Origin: Methylobacillus rhizosphaerae
GTDB lineage: Bacteria; Pseudomonadota; Gammaproteobacteria; Burkholderiales; Methylophilaceae
Direction of reading: 5' to 3'
NCBI RefSeq assembly: GCF_900187985.1
Contig: NZ_FZOA01000004.1
Span: 124,001 to 188,000, forward strand
Length of the DNA stretch: 64,000 nucleotides
In this document: one piece after another, positions 28,520-37,314 of the stretch
Layout of the letters: every line of letters starts with the position of its first letter
Numbering within the stretch: the stretch's first letter is position 1
Made by a program: the position numbers and the translations under genes
The notes under the pieces: model-generated
What the model saw: the letters and a program-made list of their open reading frames with translations, nothing else
Told to the model about the DNA's origin: nothing
Database searches by the model: none

Positions 28520-29776
28520 TCAACCCAGCGCGTCGTGCCAGATATTGCTGGCCCATGACCGTGCTTCACGCGCTTCACCTGCGGAATGCTGCTTTGAAAC
28601 GCCGCCGCCGGGAGCGGGTTTCATTTCCCTGCTTTTCTCATCGTATCGATATACATTGGCTACATGCATGGCTTCATCTGCGCTGACATAGCTGTAGCAG
28701 GTATTGGCGAACACTGGTGCCGGGTCAGGCGCCTGTCCGGCCAGGATATCAATGATGGCGCTGGCGCACACCTTGGCTTCAGAGGTCGCAATATGTGCCG
28801 ATTTGGGTAAGCCGGAATCCAGGGCATCTCCGAGGATATGGATATGCTGCGCCTGTTTTGATTCATAGCTGACATAGTCCACATCACACCAGCGCCCCTC
28901 TGCATTGGCCAGCCCATTATCCAGCGCAATCCTGCCCGCCGTCTGTGGCGGAATCAGGTTGAGCACATCAAACCTGAATGTATCAAAGGTGGTGCGCACC
29001 ATACGCTGGGCCGGGTCTATCTGCTTCAGCTCACTGACTGGCTGGTATTCAATCATGCCGGGATAAAGCTCTGCCCAGGCTTTCTCGAACAAGGCGCGCT
29101 TGGACGTAATGGCCGGGTTGGCATCCAGCACCAGCACCTTGGAGCGTGGCTTGTGCTGTTTGAGGTAATAGGCCACCTGGCACGCGCGTTCATACGGCCC
29201 TGGTGGACAACGATAAGGCAGGGCAGGCACCGTCAGGGCAAACACACCACCATCGGGCATAGCCTGCAATTGCTGCTTCAAGGCGACAGTCTGTGCCCCG
29301 GCCTTCCATGCATGCAGGAAGTGCTGCTGTAAATCCAGCCCGGTCACGGCATTCAGATGGCTGTAGTCAAAGCTGATCCCGGGTGCCAGTACCAGCTTGT
29401 CATAACCCAGGTGAGTACCATCATCCAGCTTGAGCTGTCGCTTCCCGGCATCAATCTGCGTCACGCTCGCCTGCCGCATTTGAATACCATGCTGCCTGAG
29501 CACATCGTAGGAACGTGAAATATCCTGTATCTGCCTGCTGCCACCCAACACCAGATTACTGACCGGGCAGGAGACAAAACCACTGCCAGGTTCAATCACG
29601 GTGACTTCCACACGCCCCTGGCTCCAGAGCCGCAGGTACTTGGCGACTGTCGCCCCGGCAAAGCCGGCACCCACGACCACAACCCGTGGCGCGCCGCCAG
29701 CACTGGCTATATTGCGCCACATCCCGGGCAGTATTAAGCCGGCTAGCATTAATTGATTGAAACTGCGACGCTTCAT
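28520..29776 (-). CDS. FccB-like flavocytochrome c sulfide dehydrogenase flavoprotein
   Basis: 418 residues. Tat-type signal (MKRRSFNQLMLAGLIL), FAD-binding VVVVGAGFAGATVAKYL, the FVSCPVSN segment whose Cys70 matches the covalent-FAD cysteine of FccB, and YRCPPGPYERACQVAYYL (Cys190) plus ANTCYSYV, which together fit the active-site disulfide of sulfide dehydrogenases. Predicted periplasmic sulfide or sulfane oxidation with electrons to the small cytochrome c encoded upstream (4-nt ATGA overlap). In a methylotroph lacking an evident sox cluster here, its natural substrate could be another thiol or sulfur species carried by the SoxYZ-like protein. Confidence 0.87.
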   Translation of the reverse strand: MKRRSFNQLMLAGLILPGMWRNIASAGGAPRVVVVGAGFAGATVAKYLRLWSQGRVEVTVIEPGSGFVSCPVSNLVLGGSRQIQDISRSYDVLRQHGIQMRQASVTQIDAGKRQLKLDDGTHLGYDKLVLAPGISFDYSHLNAVTGLDLQQHFLHAWKAGAQTVALKQQLQAMPDGGVFALTVPALPYRCPPGPYERACQVAYYLKQHKPRSKVLVLDANPAITSKRALFEKAWAELYPGMIEYQPVSELKQIDPAQRMVRTTFDTFRFDVLNLIPPQTAGRIALDNGLANAEGRWCDVDYVSYESKQAQHIHILGDALDSGLPKSAHIATSEAKVCASAIIDILAGQAPDPAPVFANTCYSYVSADEAMHVANVYRYDEKSREMKPAPGGGVSKQHSAGEAREARSWASNIWHDALG

Positions 29777-30120
29777 TGTCCGTCTGCTTTCTGGCGATAT
29801 GTATTACAGGCCGTACCATCCGGCACTACACAGGCAAAGTAACCAGCCAGTAAGGAGATTTCTTCCCGGGTCAGGCCTTTGGCATGCTGGTTCATCACGC
29901 TGCCATCATCGTCCATATCGCGATAATGCCGCATACGGTCAAGAAACTGGTCAGGCGGCATGCCAGCCAAGCTGGGTGTCTCGCCCTGGCTTTTTCCTTC
30001 ATATCCATGACAGGCTGCACAGGACGCAGCCAACGAGCGTATATGACTATCCGCCTGGCCCGCCATAGTCAGTGGAGTCACCCCCACCAGGCTGAGCAGC
30101 ACTGTCAGGATGATGCGCAT
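29773..30120 (-). CDS. small periplasmic cytochrome c, FccA-like
   Basis: 115 residues: signal peptide to about residue 21, then a single haem motif C34-AA-C37-H38 and a distal Met candidate in GSVMNQHAKGLT, the layout of class I cytochrome subunits of flavocytochrome c. Start at 30120 overlaps the upstream stop by one base (TGATG); it overlaps the downstream flavoprotein gene by 4 nt. Predicted electron acceptor of the FccB-like protein. Confidence 0.87.
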   Translation of the reverse strand: MRIILTVLLSLVGVTPLTMAGQADSHIRSLAASCAACHGYEGKSQGETPSLAGMPPDQFLDRMRHYRDMDDDGSVMNQHAKGLTREEISLLAGYFACVVPDGTACNTYRQKADGQ

Positions 30121-30395
30121 CAGGATTCTGCTGTCGTCGGGTCTATCATGCGCTTGATCTGCGAAATGCGATTGGCAGGGAAACCGCCTTCGCTGGCATG
30201 CTGACGTATCAGCTCTTCGGAAGGGGCAATATACACGCAATAGATCTTGTCATCTGTCACATAGCTTTCCACCCACTGGATTTCCGGCCCAAGTGCTTTC
30301 AGCACACTGCAGGATTTGGCTGATACACCTTGCAAGTCCGCATTGCCCAGGCTGCCAGCACCGGGTAGTTCGCGTTCAATGATAAATTTCGGCAT
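30120..30395 (-). CDS. DUF4242 family protein
   Basis: 91 residues: MPKFIIERELPGAG at the start, SYVTDDKIYCVYIAPSEELIRQHAS in the middle, matching DUF4242 (SCO4226-like, a ferredoxin-like fold with reported nickel binding). No signal peptide, so cytoplasmic. Second gene in the SoxYZ/FccAB-like operon; why a cytoplasmic protein sits here is unclear. Confidence 0.8.
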   Translation of the reverse strand: MPKFIIERELPGAGSLGNADLQGVSAKSCSVLKALGPEIQWVESYVTDDKIYCVYIAPSEELIRQHASEGGFPANRISQIKRMIDPTTAES

Positions 30396-30427
30396 CGTAT
30401 TGATCTCCTGTCATGAATAATGGGTAA

Positions 30428-31222
30428 TTAACGTTTTACTGCCAGATTCTGGCTGAATTCGTTATCTTCATTGTCATGAATCGTGACGGTAAGCATACCA
30501 TCCCGCTCGACAATCAAGGGAAAACGAATATTGGGGTCTTCGCTGATACCGATATAAGTATCAGCCTGCAACACAGGTTCACCGTTGTATTGCACATCGA
30601 TCTTGCTGATATAGAACGCAGGACGGAAACCTTGTGAAACCAGGTCGCGTTGCAGACCCGTGAACATGGGGTGCTTGATCTGCAACTTGACATGACGCAG
30701 ATCCTGCTCAGTATCCTCACTATCCAGCGCCAGCCGCATTTTGCCAGCATTGCGCTTGGCCTCTTCCTCATCACCATCCACCGCGCCACCACAACCGCCA
30801 CTGGCCCGGACTGCCGCTGCATTGACGTACAACTTCCCGTCACTGGTTTCTGCCACCACATGTACCAGTGAATCTGTCTCCAGCCGGATACGTGTTGCGA
30901 TCTCAGCCTTGCCACTCTTCGGATTGAAGTGGAAAACCGCTGCCAGGGGCACCGGATTGGCATCCACAACAACAGTGACGGCCTTGACATACTGCTGCTC
31001 CGTCATTGGGTAATCGACAGAGAAAGAGAAGGGCACCTGAGCGCCACTCTCGGCACGCTTGGGTGCTGTAATCCTGATAAAGTCTCCCTGTTCGAGAGTT
31101 TTCCCCTGGAACATGTCATGCTGCATGCTCTGCCATTTCTGGTCATTGACCTCGGCATGCCCCGCTGCGGACAACATCAGACCCACAGCCATCAAACATC
31201 CCAGGAATACGCGTGTCATCAT
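30428..31222 (-). CDS. fused SoxYZ-like sulfur carrier, quinoprotein dehydrogenase-associated type
   Basis: 264 residues with a signal peptide (to about GHA, residue 23). The N-terminal part is SoxY-like and contains SGGCGG (Cys144), the swinging-arm cysteine that in SoxY carries sulfur intermediates, here internal instead of C-terminal. The C-terminal part (from about residue 165) is SoxZ-like (HPMFTGLQRD...GEPVLQADTYIGISEDPN). Such fusions occur with PQQ-dependent dehydrogenase systems in methylotrophs. First gene of an operon with DUF4242, cytochrome c and FccB-like flavoprotein; AGGA lies 8 nt before the ATG. Divergent from a TetR regulator. Confidence 0.88.
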   Translation of the reverse strand: MMTRVFLGCLMAVGLMLSAAGHAEVNDQKWQSMQHDMFQGKTLEQGDFIRITAPKRAESGAQVPFSFSVDYPMTEQQYVKAVTVVVDANPVPLAAVFHFNPKSGKAEIATRIRLETDSLVHVVAETSDGKLYVNAAAVRASGGCGGAVDGDEEEAKRNAGKMRLALDSEDTEQDLRHVKLQIKHPMFTGLQRDLVSQGFRPAFYISKIDVQYNGEPVLQADTYIGISEDPNIRFPLIVERDGMLTVTIHDNEDNEFSQNLAVKR

Positions 31223-31250
31223 TTGCTTTATCCTGCCTATTCTATAAAAT
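31223..31250 (+). promoter_or_regulatory. promoter of the TetR gene
   Basis: TTGCTT (31223-31228), 16-bp spacer, TAAAAT (31245-31250). The -10 element overlaps the adjacent palindromic operator, consistent with autoregulation. Confidence 0.45.
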
Positions 31251-31266
31251 ACCGACCAGTTGGTAT
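31249..31266. promoter_or_regulatory. TetR-type operator between the SoxYZ-like and TetR genes
   Basis: ATACCGAC-CA-GTTGGTAT: 8-bp arms with one mismatch, a compact dyad typical of TetR repressors. It overlaps the -10 of the TetR gene and lies just upstream of a TATAGA element on the SoxYZ side, so one dimer could repress both directions. Confidence 0.7.
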
Positions 31267-31344
31267 GTTATGCCAGTATACAGATTTGTCAATAGCCTCA
31301 TCCATTCCTTACACAGTAGAATAGATACCTCACGGAAAACGACC

Positions 31345-31965
31345 ATGTCCAAGCAGACAACATCCTCCACACGCGAACGCATCCTGTATGTCGCCAGAGA
31401 CCTGATTCTGTCGCGCGGCTTTTCTGCCATGAGCGTGGACATGGTCTGCGCACAGGCCGATATCACCAAGGGTGGCTTTTTTCACCACTTCCCCAATAAA
31501 GAGGCATTGGGCGAAGCTGTGCTGCGACAGTTCTGGCAAGATGCTGCTAACCGGCAGGAAGACATCCTTCACCGGCATTATCCGGCCCAGCTGGACAAAA
31601 TCTGTGCCTACCTGGACCACGCCATGACCACTTACCAGGACCCGCAACTTAGCCAGGGTTGTATGCTGGCAATCTTCACCATGGGGCTGGCAGACACCAA
31701 TCCGGACCTGTATGCCGTTTCCCGCAGTTATTTTTCACAATGGCGGCATGATCTCATCAGCATGTTCGAACAGCTCAAAACCGAGCAAGCACTCACATCA
31801 CTGGATGCCACTGCCTGGTCGGAACTCTACATTGCCATGCTGGAAGGTGCTCTGATACTGGCAAAATCCAGCCATGATCCGCATGTCATTGCCCGCACCC
31901 TGACACTTTACAAACAACAACTCCAATTGCTCGTATCGCAGCCGGATACCAGCGCGAAACCTTAG
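31345..31965 (+). CDS. TetR family transcriptional repressor
   Basis: 206 residues. N-terminal HTH (RERILYVARDLILSRGFSAMSVDMVCAQADITKGGFFHHFPNKEALGEAVL) and a ligand domain with GCMLAIFTMGLADTNPDL. It is of the AcuR/NemR-like group by the GCMLA segment. Start at 31345 (MSKQTT) rather than upstream because the preceding frame crosses the operator and promoter. Likely controls itself and the divergent redox operon in response to a small electrophile or metabolite; the ligand is unknown. Confidence 0.9.
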   Translation: MSKQTTSSTRERILYVARDLILSRGFSAMSVDMVCAQADITKGGFFHHFPNKEALGEAVLRQFWQDAANRQEDILHRHYPAQLDKICAYLDHAMTTYQDPQLSQGCMLAIFTMGLADTNPDLYAVSRSYFSQWRHDLISMFEQLKTEQALTSLDATAWSELYIAMLEGALILAKSSHDPHVIARTLTLYKQQLQLLVSQPDTSAKP

Positions 31966-31993
31966 AAATTAATGGAAAATATCGATCAGGCCA

Positions 31994-32023
31994 TTGACAT
32001 AATATAAGGTTCCTAACTATTAT
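31994..32023 (+). promoter_or_regulatory. promoter and putative operator of the MarR efflux operon
   Basis: TTGACA (31994-31999), 18-bp spacer, TATTAT (32018-32023). The spacer contains TAAGGTTCCTAA, an imperfect dyad like MarR sites. The predicted transcription start is only a few nt before the annotated ATG at 32033. Confidence 0.6.
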
Positions 32024-32032
32024 TCTTGGATC

Positions 32033-32542
32033 ATGCTATTGATCAAAGAACTGCCGACTTCCGAGTCGCTGAAAAAATTTTCTGGCTATTACCCTGGTGC
32101 CGATATCGTGGCCATCTGGGAGTTCGTCAATATCTTGCGCGCCGCCTCCAACCTGTCTGAGGCCTTGGATAAGATGCTCGCCCAGCACGGCCTGTTACAG
32201 GGACGCTGGTGGGTATTGGTATTATTGCTGCGCGAAGACAACCTCAGTTCATCTCCTTCTGAACTGGCGGAAAAAGCAGGTGTCACCAAGGCAACCATGA
32301 CTGGCTTTATCGATGGCCTGGAACATGAAGGCCTGGTCAGCCGCCTGACTGACCGCAAGGACAGGCGCAAACTCAAAATCAAGCTGACAGCCGCCGGGCG
32401 CCAGAAACTAGATGAAGTCATGCCCATCTATTACACCAACGTCACGACCCTCATGTCCCAGCTCTCCCTGCAACATCGCCAGGATGTTGTACGCCATATG
32501 CAGTCACTGGGTGCCAATGCAGACATCATGAAAAATCTCTAG
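32033..32542 (+). CDS. MarR family regulator
   Basis: 169 residues with the MarR winged helix (SPSELAEKAGVTKATMTGFIDGLEHEGLVSRLTDRKDRRKLKIKLTAAGRQKLDEV). First gene of an operon with an outer-membrane factor, FUSC protein, DUF1656 protein and HlyD adaptor, which it probably represses until an aromatic-acid-like inducer is present. The promoter is so close that the mRNA may be leaderless or translation may start further in. Confidence 0.88.
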   Translation: MLLIKELPTSESLKKFSGYYPGADIVAIWEFVNILRAASNLSEALDKMLAQHGLLQGRWWVLVLLLREDNLSSSPSELAEKAGVTKATMTGFIDGLEHEGLVSRLTDRKDRRKLKIKLTAAGRQKLDEVMPIYYTNVTTLMSQLSLQHRQDVVRHMQSLGANADIMKNL

Positions 32543-32558
32543 CCTGAAGAAACTAGCT

Positions 32559-34025
32559 GTGTCCTTTTTCCGCAAGCTTGTCCATTCCGCATATGGCTTG
32601 ATTCCATATGTGACCAGCTTGCTTGGGCCTGCCATGCTTTCCGGCTGTATCAGCATGGATGGCATTGATCCCAAGTCCACAACCACTTCCGTCGATGAAC
32701 TTGCCACAGGGCAAGCAATCACCCAGGCACGACATGACCTGCCATGGCCACAACAGGAATGGTGGCAGGTTTTCCAGGATATTCAACTCAATGAGCTGGT
32801 GGCTCACAGCCTGCAACAACATCCGGACATCCGGGCTGCGCGCGCCAGAATCACCATGGCTGAGGCACAGGCGCAGATGGTGGGCGCATTACGCGCGCCA
32901 CAGGCAAGCATCAACAGCACCCTGGTACGCGAACGCTTCACCAGCCTGCAATTCATTCCGTCACCCTGGGGCGGACACCTGGAATGGAATAACAAGGCCA
33001 CAACAAATCTCAGCTATGACCTTGATCTCTGGGGCCAGCGCGAACAGCAATGGAAAAGCACCCTGAGCCAGGTACAAGTGGCAACAGCCGAGGCACAACA
33101 GGTCAAACTGAGCATGAGCAGCGCGATGGTGATGCAATATATAGCGCTGTCGCGGGAATATGCATTACACGAAATCGCCAAGGAGAGGCTGGAAATTGCC
33201 CAACACCGCCTGGACATCCTGCAACGTGCACTGGCCGCAGGGTTGGGTACGGAAATCGAAGTCAACCAGGCCGCAACCCTGATACCTGTCCTCAGGGCAC
33301 AGCTGGAGGCCAGTGCCGAACATGTAACCCTGATGCAGCAACAACTGGCGGCACTTGCAGGTGAAGGACCAGGATTTACCGAACACCTGCATCATCCGGC
33401 TCTTTCCCTCAACGCCGTCATTGGGCTTCCCGACTCTCTGCCTGCCAACCTGATTGGTCGCCGCCCTGATATCGTCGCAGCAAAATGGCGCATCGAGGCA
33501 AGCAGTGCGGGGATTGCCAGTGCCAAAGCCGCGTTCTACCCCAATATCAACCTGATGAGCTTTATCGGCTTCCAGGCCATCGGCTTCAATAAACTGATTT
33601 CCGATAGCGGCCTGGCCGCAGGGGCCGGGCCTGCCATATCATTGCCATTGTTCGATGGTGGGCAGCGTCGTGGCAATCTTGCAGCAAGAACCGCAGCCTA
33701 CGACCTGGCCGTTGAACAATACAACAGTATCATGCTGCACGCACTACAGGACATCAGCAGCCAGCTGGTAGCACTGGAATCCGACACAATCCAGCATGCT
33801 GAATTGCTGGAGGCACTGCATATCGCGGAAAGAACCCACAAGCTGGCCCAAACCCGCAATCATGCGGGGCTTGCCAACTACGTGCAGGTACTGGATGCCG
33901 AGAGCCAGGTCCTTGATCAGCGCGCAGTCCTGATTGACCTGGAAGCCAGCCGTCTCAGCACCTATGCCAGCCTGATGCAGGCATTGGGTGGCGGTCTTGA
34001 ACCAGCTCCTGCCGAAACACACTGA
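32559..34025 (+). CDS. outer-membrane factor lipoprotein, NodT family
   Basis: 488 residues. Signal peptide with lipobox LSGC (residue about 30), then two OEP repeats; family motifs DLDLWGQ and LIGRRPDIVAAKWRIEASSAGI are present. Start is GTG at 32559 with a weak GAAG upstream, 16 nt after the MarR stop. Predicted outer-membrane channel for the FUSC/HlyD pump that follows; the next ATG overlaps its TGA by one base. Confidence 0.9.
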   Translation: MSFFRKLVHSAYGLIPYVTSLLGPAMLSGCISMDGIDPKSTTTSVDELATGQAITQARHDLPWPQQEWWQVFQDIQLNELVAHSLQQHPDIRAARARITMAEAQAQMVGALRAPQASINSTLVRERFTSLQFIPSPWGGHLEWNNKATTNLSYDLDLWGQREQQWKSTLSQVQVATAEAQQVKLSMSSAMVMQYIALSREYALHEIAKERLEIAQHRLDILQRALAAGLGTEIEVNQAATLIPVLRAQLEASAEHVTLMQQQLAALAGEGPGFTEHLHHPALSLNAVIGLPDSLPANLIGRRPDIVAAKWRIEASSAGIASAKAAFYPNINLMSFIGFQAIGFNKLISDSGLAAGAGPAISLPLFDGGQRRGNLAARTAAYDLAVEQYNSIMLHALQDISSQLVALESDTIQHAELLEALHIAERTHKLAQTRNHAGLANYVQVLDAESQVLDQRAVLIDLEASRLSTYASLMQALGGGLEPAPAETH

Positions 34026-36208
34026 TGCACCACTTCCGTATCCGCTCTCTTATGCCACGCTGGCGCTATGCGCTGCTGGGTGCCGTACGTGACTGGATGC
34101 GTGAAGATGCCCAGACCCTGGTCTACATTGGCAAGGTATTGCTTGCCTGCATGCTGGCCCTATGGGTGTCTCTCAAGTTTGATCTGGAGCAGCCACGCAC
34201 CGCCCTGCTGACAGTGGCCATCGTCATGCAGGCCCGTACCAGTATGGTACTTGCCAAGAGTTATTATCGACTGATCGGGACATTGGTAGGCATCATCATT
34301 TCCGTGCTGCTCATTGCCCTGTTTGCGCAGGAGCGTATTCTGTTCCTGCTATCCATGGCCTTGTGGATCAGTTTCTGCACCGCGGGTTCCATCGTATTCA
34401 GGCACCACCAATCTTATGCTTTTGTATTGGCCGGCTATACACTCTGCATTGTCGGGCTTCCTGCCACGCTCAATCCCGACCAGACTTTCAATATCGCCAT
34501 GACCCGGCTGTCGGAAATCATGGTCGGGCTTGCATCCGCCAGCCTGGTCAGCGCCCTGGTGTTCCCGCAAGGTGTCAGCGAACTGTTACGTCACTCCGTA
34601 CGCAACCGCTTCCGCGACTTCTCGCGTTTGCTTACCAGCCTCGATCGCAGGAAACTTGCTGCCCCGGCCACCCGGGCTGAAACATTGCGCATGGTAGGCA
34701 ATGTTTTTGAGCTGGAAATCTTTCATGCCTCATCCTCCATGGAAAGCGATCATTCACGCACTTACCGGCAGCGGCTCAACCTGTTGAATTCAGAATTCAT
34801 GGCAGTGACCACCAGTCTCCATTCTTTCGAGCAGCTCATGCGGCGCCTGCACCGAAGCGGACACCCACAGGTGGTGGAAAACTTGCTTGCCCTGTTTACC
34901 CCTGTCCAGGCAGCAGTACTGACTCACCAGCGTGAAGTACGCGATGAACACGAAGCAAGACAGGTAGTACTCACTAGCAGCACATTACTTGACCACTGGG
35001 AAACTCACCTGCAGGAGGTAAAATCCCGCCTCCCGGCAGATCTCTCCAGCAGCGACACACTGGACTTTGCCACAGGAACTGCACTCATCCTGCGCATCCT
35101 CAATGAATTGCACGCCTATACCAGCACCTATGCCGGATTGGATACGTCCCAGAAAGCCGCGGCTGTAAAAATCTGGAAAATGCCGGGGATGGGCATGCAT
35201 TTTGATCCATTGACCGCATTGCTTGCTGGTCTACGGGGTGCCTTGGTGTTTGCTGCCATGTCCTTTCTCTGGATCACTTGCGACCTGCATTCTGGAGTTG
35301 AAGCCATCACTTTTGCCACAATATGCAGCACCCTGTTTGCCTCTTCGCCCACTCCCAGAAGGACGGTACGCCAGTTCATCACCGGGGTGCTGATAGGTAC
35401 CATCCTGCTCTATATAGTCAACTTCCATTTATTGACCCATGCCCAGGGCTTTGCCATGCTTGCACTGGCGCTGAGCCCCGTCATCATCGTGGCGGCCTGG
35501 CTGACGACCAAGCCTTCCATCGCCGTCATTGGCGCAGGCATTTTCATTGTGTTTTTCCTGCATATCGGTTTCAACAATACTTTTGCGGCAGACCCAGTCA
35601 ACTTTATCAATGCCGCCATTGCCGACCTGCTGGCCATCATGCTGGCTGGTGTGTTCTATAGCCTGATTGACCTGAGCAACAACCAGTGGTCACGCACCCG
35701 TATTGCCCAGGCATTGCGTGAGCTGATCCAGGAGATATGTGTGCATCCGGCGCAACCCCTGCGCAGCAGGCTGGAAACCAATGTCCGCGAACTGCTGCTG
35801 CGCATGGGTACCGTGCATCGCGTCGCAGATGCCAGGGACAAGGAAGTGGTTGACTGGTTATTATCCACGCTGGAAATCGGCCAGGCCGTCATTGCGCTGC
35901 GTTCAGAAGCACACAGCACTCCCGTCCCCTCGATCCGCAGATCCATCAAGCACAGCCTGCATCAACTGGCCCAGCTGTTCGCGCAGCCCAGCACAGCATG
36001 GCGCAACACCACCATCCGTTCGATTACCGACAGTATTGAGCATCTGCAGCAGCAGGAAATCAGGATGCAGCTGACTAGCGCCAACCACCAGCAATTGCTC
36101 GCCATGCTGCATTTCATCCGCGGTGCCTTGCTCGACACTGACTCGGTACTCACACTGAGTGCCTCGCTGGATATCGCAGAAAAACAAGGAGTACTCAACA
36201 ATGCCTAG
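34025..36208 (+). CDS. FUSC family (AaeB-like) efflux permease
   Basis: 727 residues: two blocks of about five to six transmembrane helices (residues about 40-180 and 400-540) separated by a cytoplasmic domain and followed by a soluble C-terminal region, the FUSC/AaeB plan. Relatives export hydroxylated aromatic carboxylic acids or fusaric acid. The position between an outer-membrane factor and a DUF1656/HlyD pair supports the role. Confidence 0.9.
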   Translation: MHHFRIRSLMPRWRYALLGAVRDWMREDAQTLVYIGKVLLACMLALWVSLKFDLEQPRTALLTVAIVMQARTSMVLAKSYYRLIGTLVGIIISVLLIALFAQERILFLLSMALWISFCTAGSIVFRHHQSYAFVLAGYTLCIVGLPATLNPDQTFNIAMTRLSEIMVGLASASLVSALVFPQGVSELLRHSVRNRFRDFSRLLTSLDRRKLAAPATRAETLRMVGNVFELEIFHASSSMESDHSRTYRQRLNLLNSEFMAVTTSLHSFEQLMRRLHRSGHPQVVENLLALFTPVQAAVLTHQREVRDEHEARQVVLTSSTLLDHWETHLQEVKSRLPADLSSSDTLDFATGTALILRILNELHAYTSTYAGLDTSQKAAAVKIWKMPGMGMHFDPLTALLAGLRGALVFAAMSFLWITCDLHSGVEAITFATICSTLFASSPTPRRTVRQFITGVLIGTILLYIVNFHLLTHAQGFAMLALALSPVIIVAAWLTTKPSIAVIGAGIFIVFFLHIGFNNTFAADPVNFINAAIADLLAIMLAGVFYSLIDLSNNQWSRTRIAQALRELIQEICVHPAQPLRSRLETNVRELLLRMGTVHRVADARDKEVVDWLLSTLEIGQAVIALRSEAHSTPVPSIRRSIKHSLHQLAQLFAQPSTAWRNTTIRSITDSIEHLQQQEIRMQLTSANHQQLLAMLHFIRGALLDTDSVLTLSASLDIAEKQGVLNNA

Positions 36209-36398
36209 GGAAATTGCCTTGCTCGATGCATTGATGCCTACGCTGATACTCGCATTTATCGCTGCATTGCTGCTGTACTGGCTGCTGGACAAAGTACTGG
36301 TATGGCTGGGTGTGTACCAGTTCATCTGGTATCGCGCATTATTCCGCCTGAGCCTGTTCAGCTGCCTGTTCTGTGCCTTGGGCCTCCTGATCTATTAA
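36201..36398 (+). CDS. DUF1656 (AaeX-like) small membrane protein
   Basis: 65 residues with two predicted transmembrane helices (LDALMPTLILAFIAALLLYWLLD and the C-terminal LSLFSCLFCALGLLIY region). Start at 36201 overlaps the FUSC gene end by 8 nt. DUF1656 proteins are regular small companions of AaeA/AaeB efflux pumps; their exact role is not known. Confidence 0.88.
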   Translation: MPREIALLDALMPTLILAFIAALLLYWLLDKVLVWLGVYQFIWYRALFRLSLFSCLFCALGLLIY

Positions 36399-36410
36399 AA
36401 GGTGATACTT

Positions 36411-37283
36411 ATGAAAGACCTGTATAAGCACATCCTGCGCATTTCACTCACACTGATGATTGTGGCAGTCGCCATCATTCTCGGCCATATGCTCTGGGTA
36501 CGCTACATGGACTCCCCGTGGACACGTGATGGCAGGGTGCGGGCGGATGTCGTCAATATTGCCAGCGATGTCTCCGGACTTGTAACCGAGGTCGTCGTGC
36601 GCGATAACCAGTTTGTGAAAAAAGGTGACCTGCTGTTCCGCATTGATGCCGAGCGTTATCACCACTCACTGGAAGAAGCAGAAGCAAGACTGCAGCAACG
36701 CAAGATCACACTGGCCCTCAAGCGTGGGCAATCCACACGCCGCGCCATGCTGGATGACCAGGTCATCTCCCGCGAGGATCGCGAAGATTCCGACCTGGTG
36801 ACGCTAGCTGCAAAGGCAGACCTCGACCAGGCATTGGCAGAGCGCGATCATGCCAAACTCAACCTGCAACGTACAGAGGTACGTGCTCCCGTGGATGGCT
36901 GGGTATCCAACCTGCTGGTCCGCCCGGGAGATTACGCCCAGGCCGGAGCAGCCAAACTGGCACTGATTGACCAGAAATCTTACTGGGTTTACGGCTATTT
37001 CGAGGAGCACAAACTCCACCTGATCCATCTAAATGACCCGGTGGAAATCCGCCTGCTGGGCACCGATATTGTCCTGAAGGGCCACGTGGAAAGTATCGCC
37101 CGCGGCATTACCGACCGCGACAACCCGACAGATGTCAGGCTACTTGCCAACGTCAACCCGAGTTTCAACTGGGTACGCCTGGCCCAGCGCGTTCCAGTCC
37201 GCGTGCATATCGACGAAATCCCGGCAGGTGTCGAGCTGGTTGCCGGCATGACATGCTCCGTGATCGTGCACCCAGCCTCGTGA
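36411..37283 (+). CDS. HlyD family (AaeA-like) periplasmic adaptor
   Basis: 290 residues: N-terminal membrane anchor (LRISLTLMIVAVAIILGHMLWV), the family stretch SPWTRDGRVRADVVNIASDVSG, lipoyl-like halves and a short helical hairpin, ending in a beta-barrel. Start at 36411 has AGGT 7 nt upstream. Should link the FUSC permease with the outer-membrane lipoprotein of the same operon. Confidence 0.91.
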   Translation: MKDLYKHILRISLTLMIVAVAIILGHMLWVRYMDSPWTRDGRVRADVVNIASDVSGLVTEVVVRDNQFVKKGDLLFRIDAERYHHSLEEAEARLQQRKITLALKRGQSTRRAMLDDQVISREDREDSDLVTLAAKADLDQALAERDHAKLNLQRTEVRAPVDGWVSNLLVRPGDYAQAGAAKLALIDQKSYWVYGYFEEHKLHLIHLNDPVEIRLLGTDIVLKGHVESIARGITDRDNPTDVRLLANVNPSFNWVRLAQRVPVRVHIDEIPAGVELVAGMTCSVIVHPAS

Positions 37284-37314
37284 GTCATGCGCCGGTTATA
37301 CCGGCGCTATCTGA

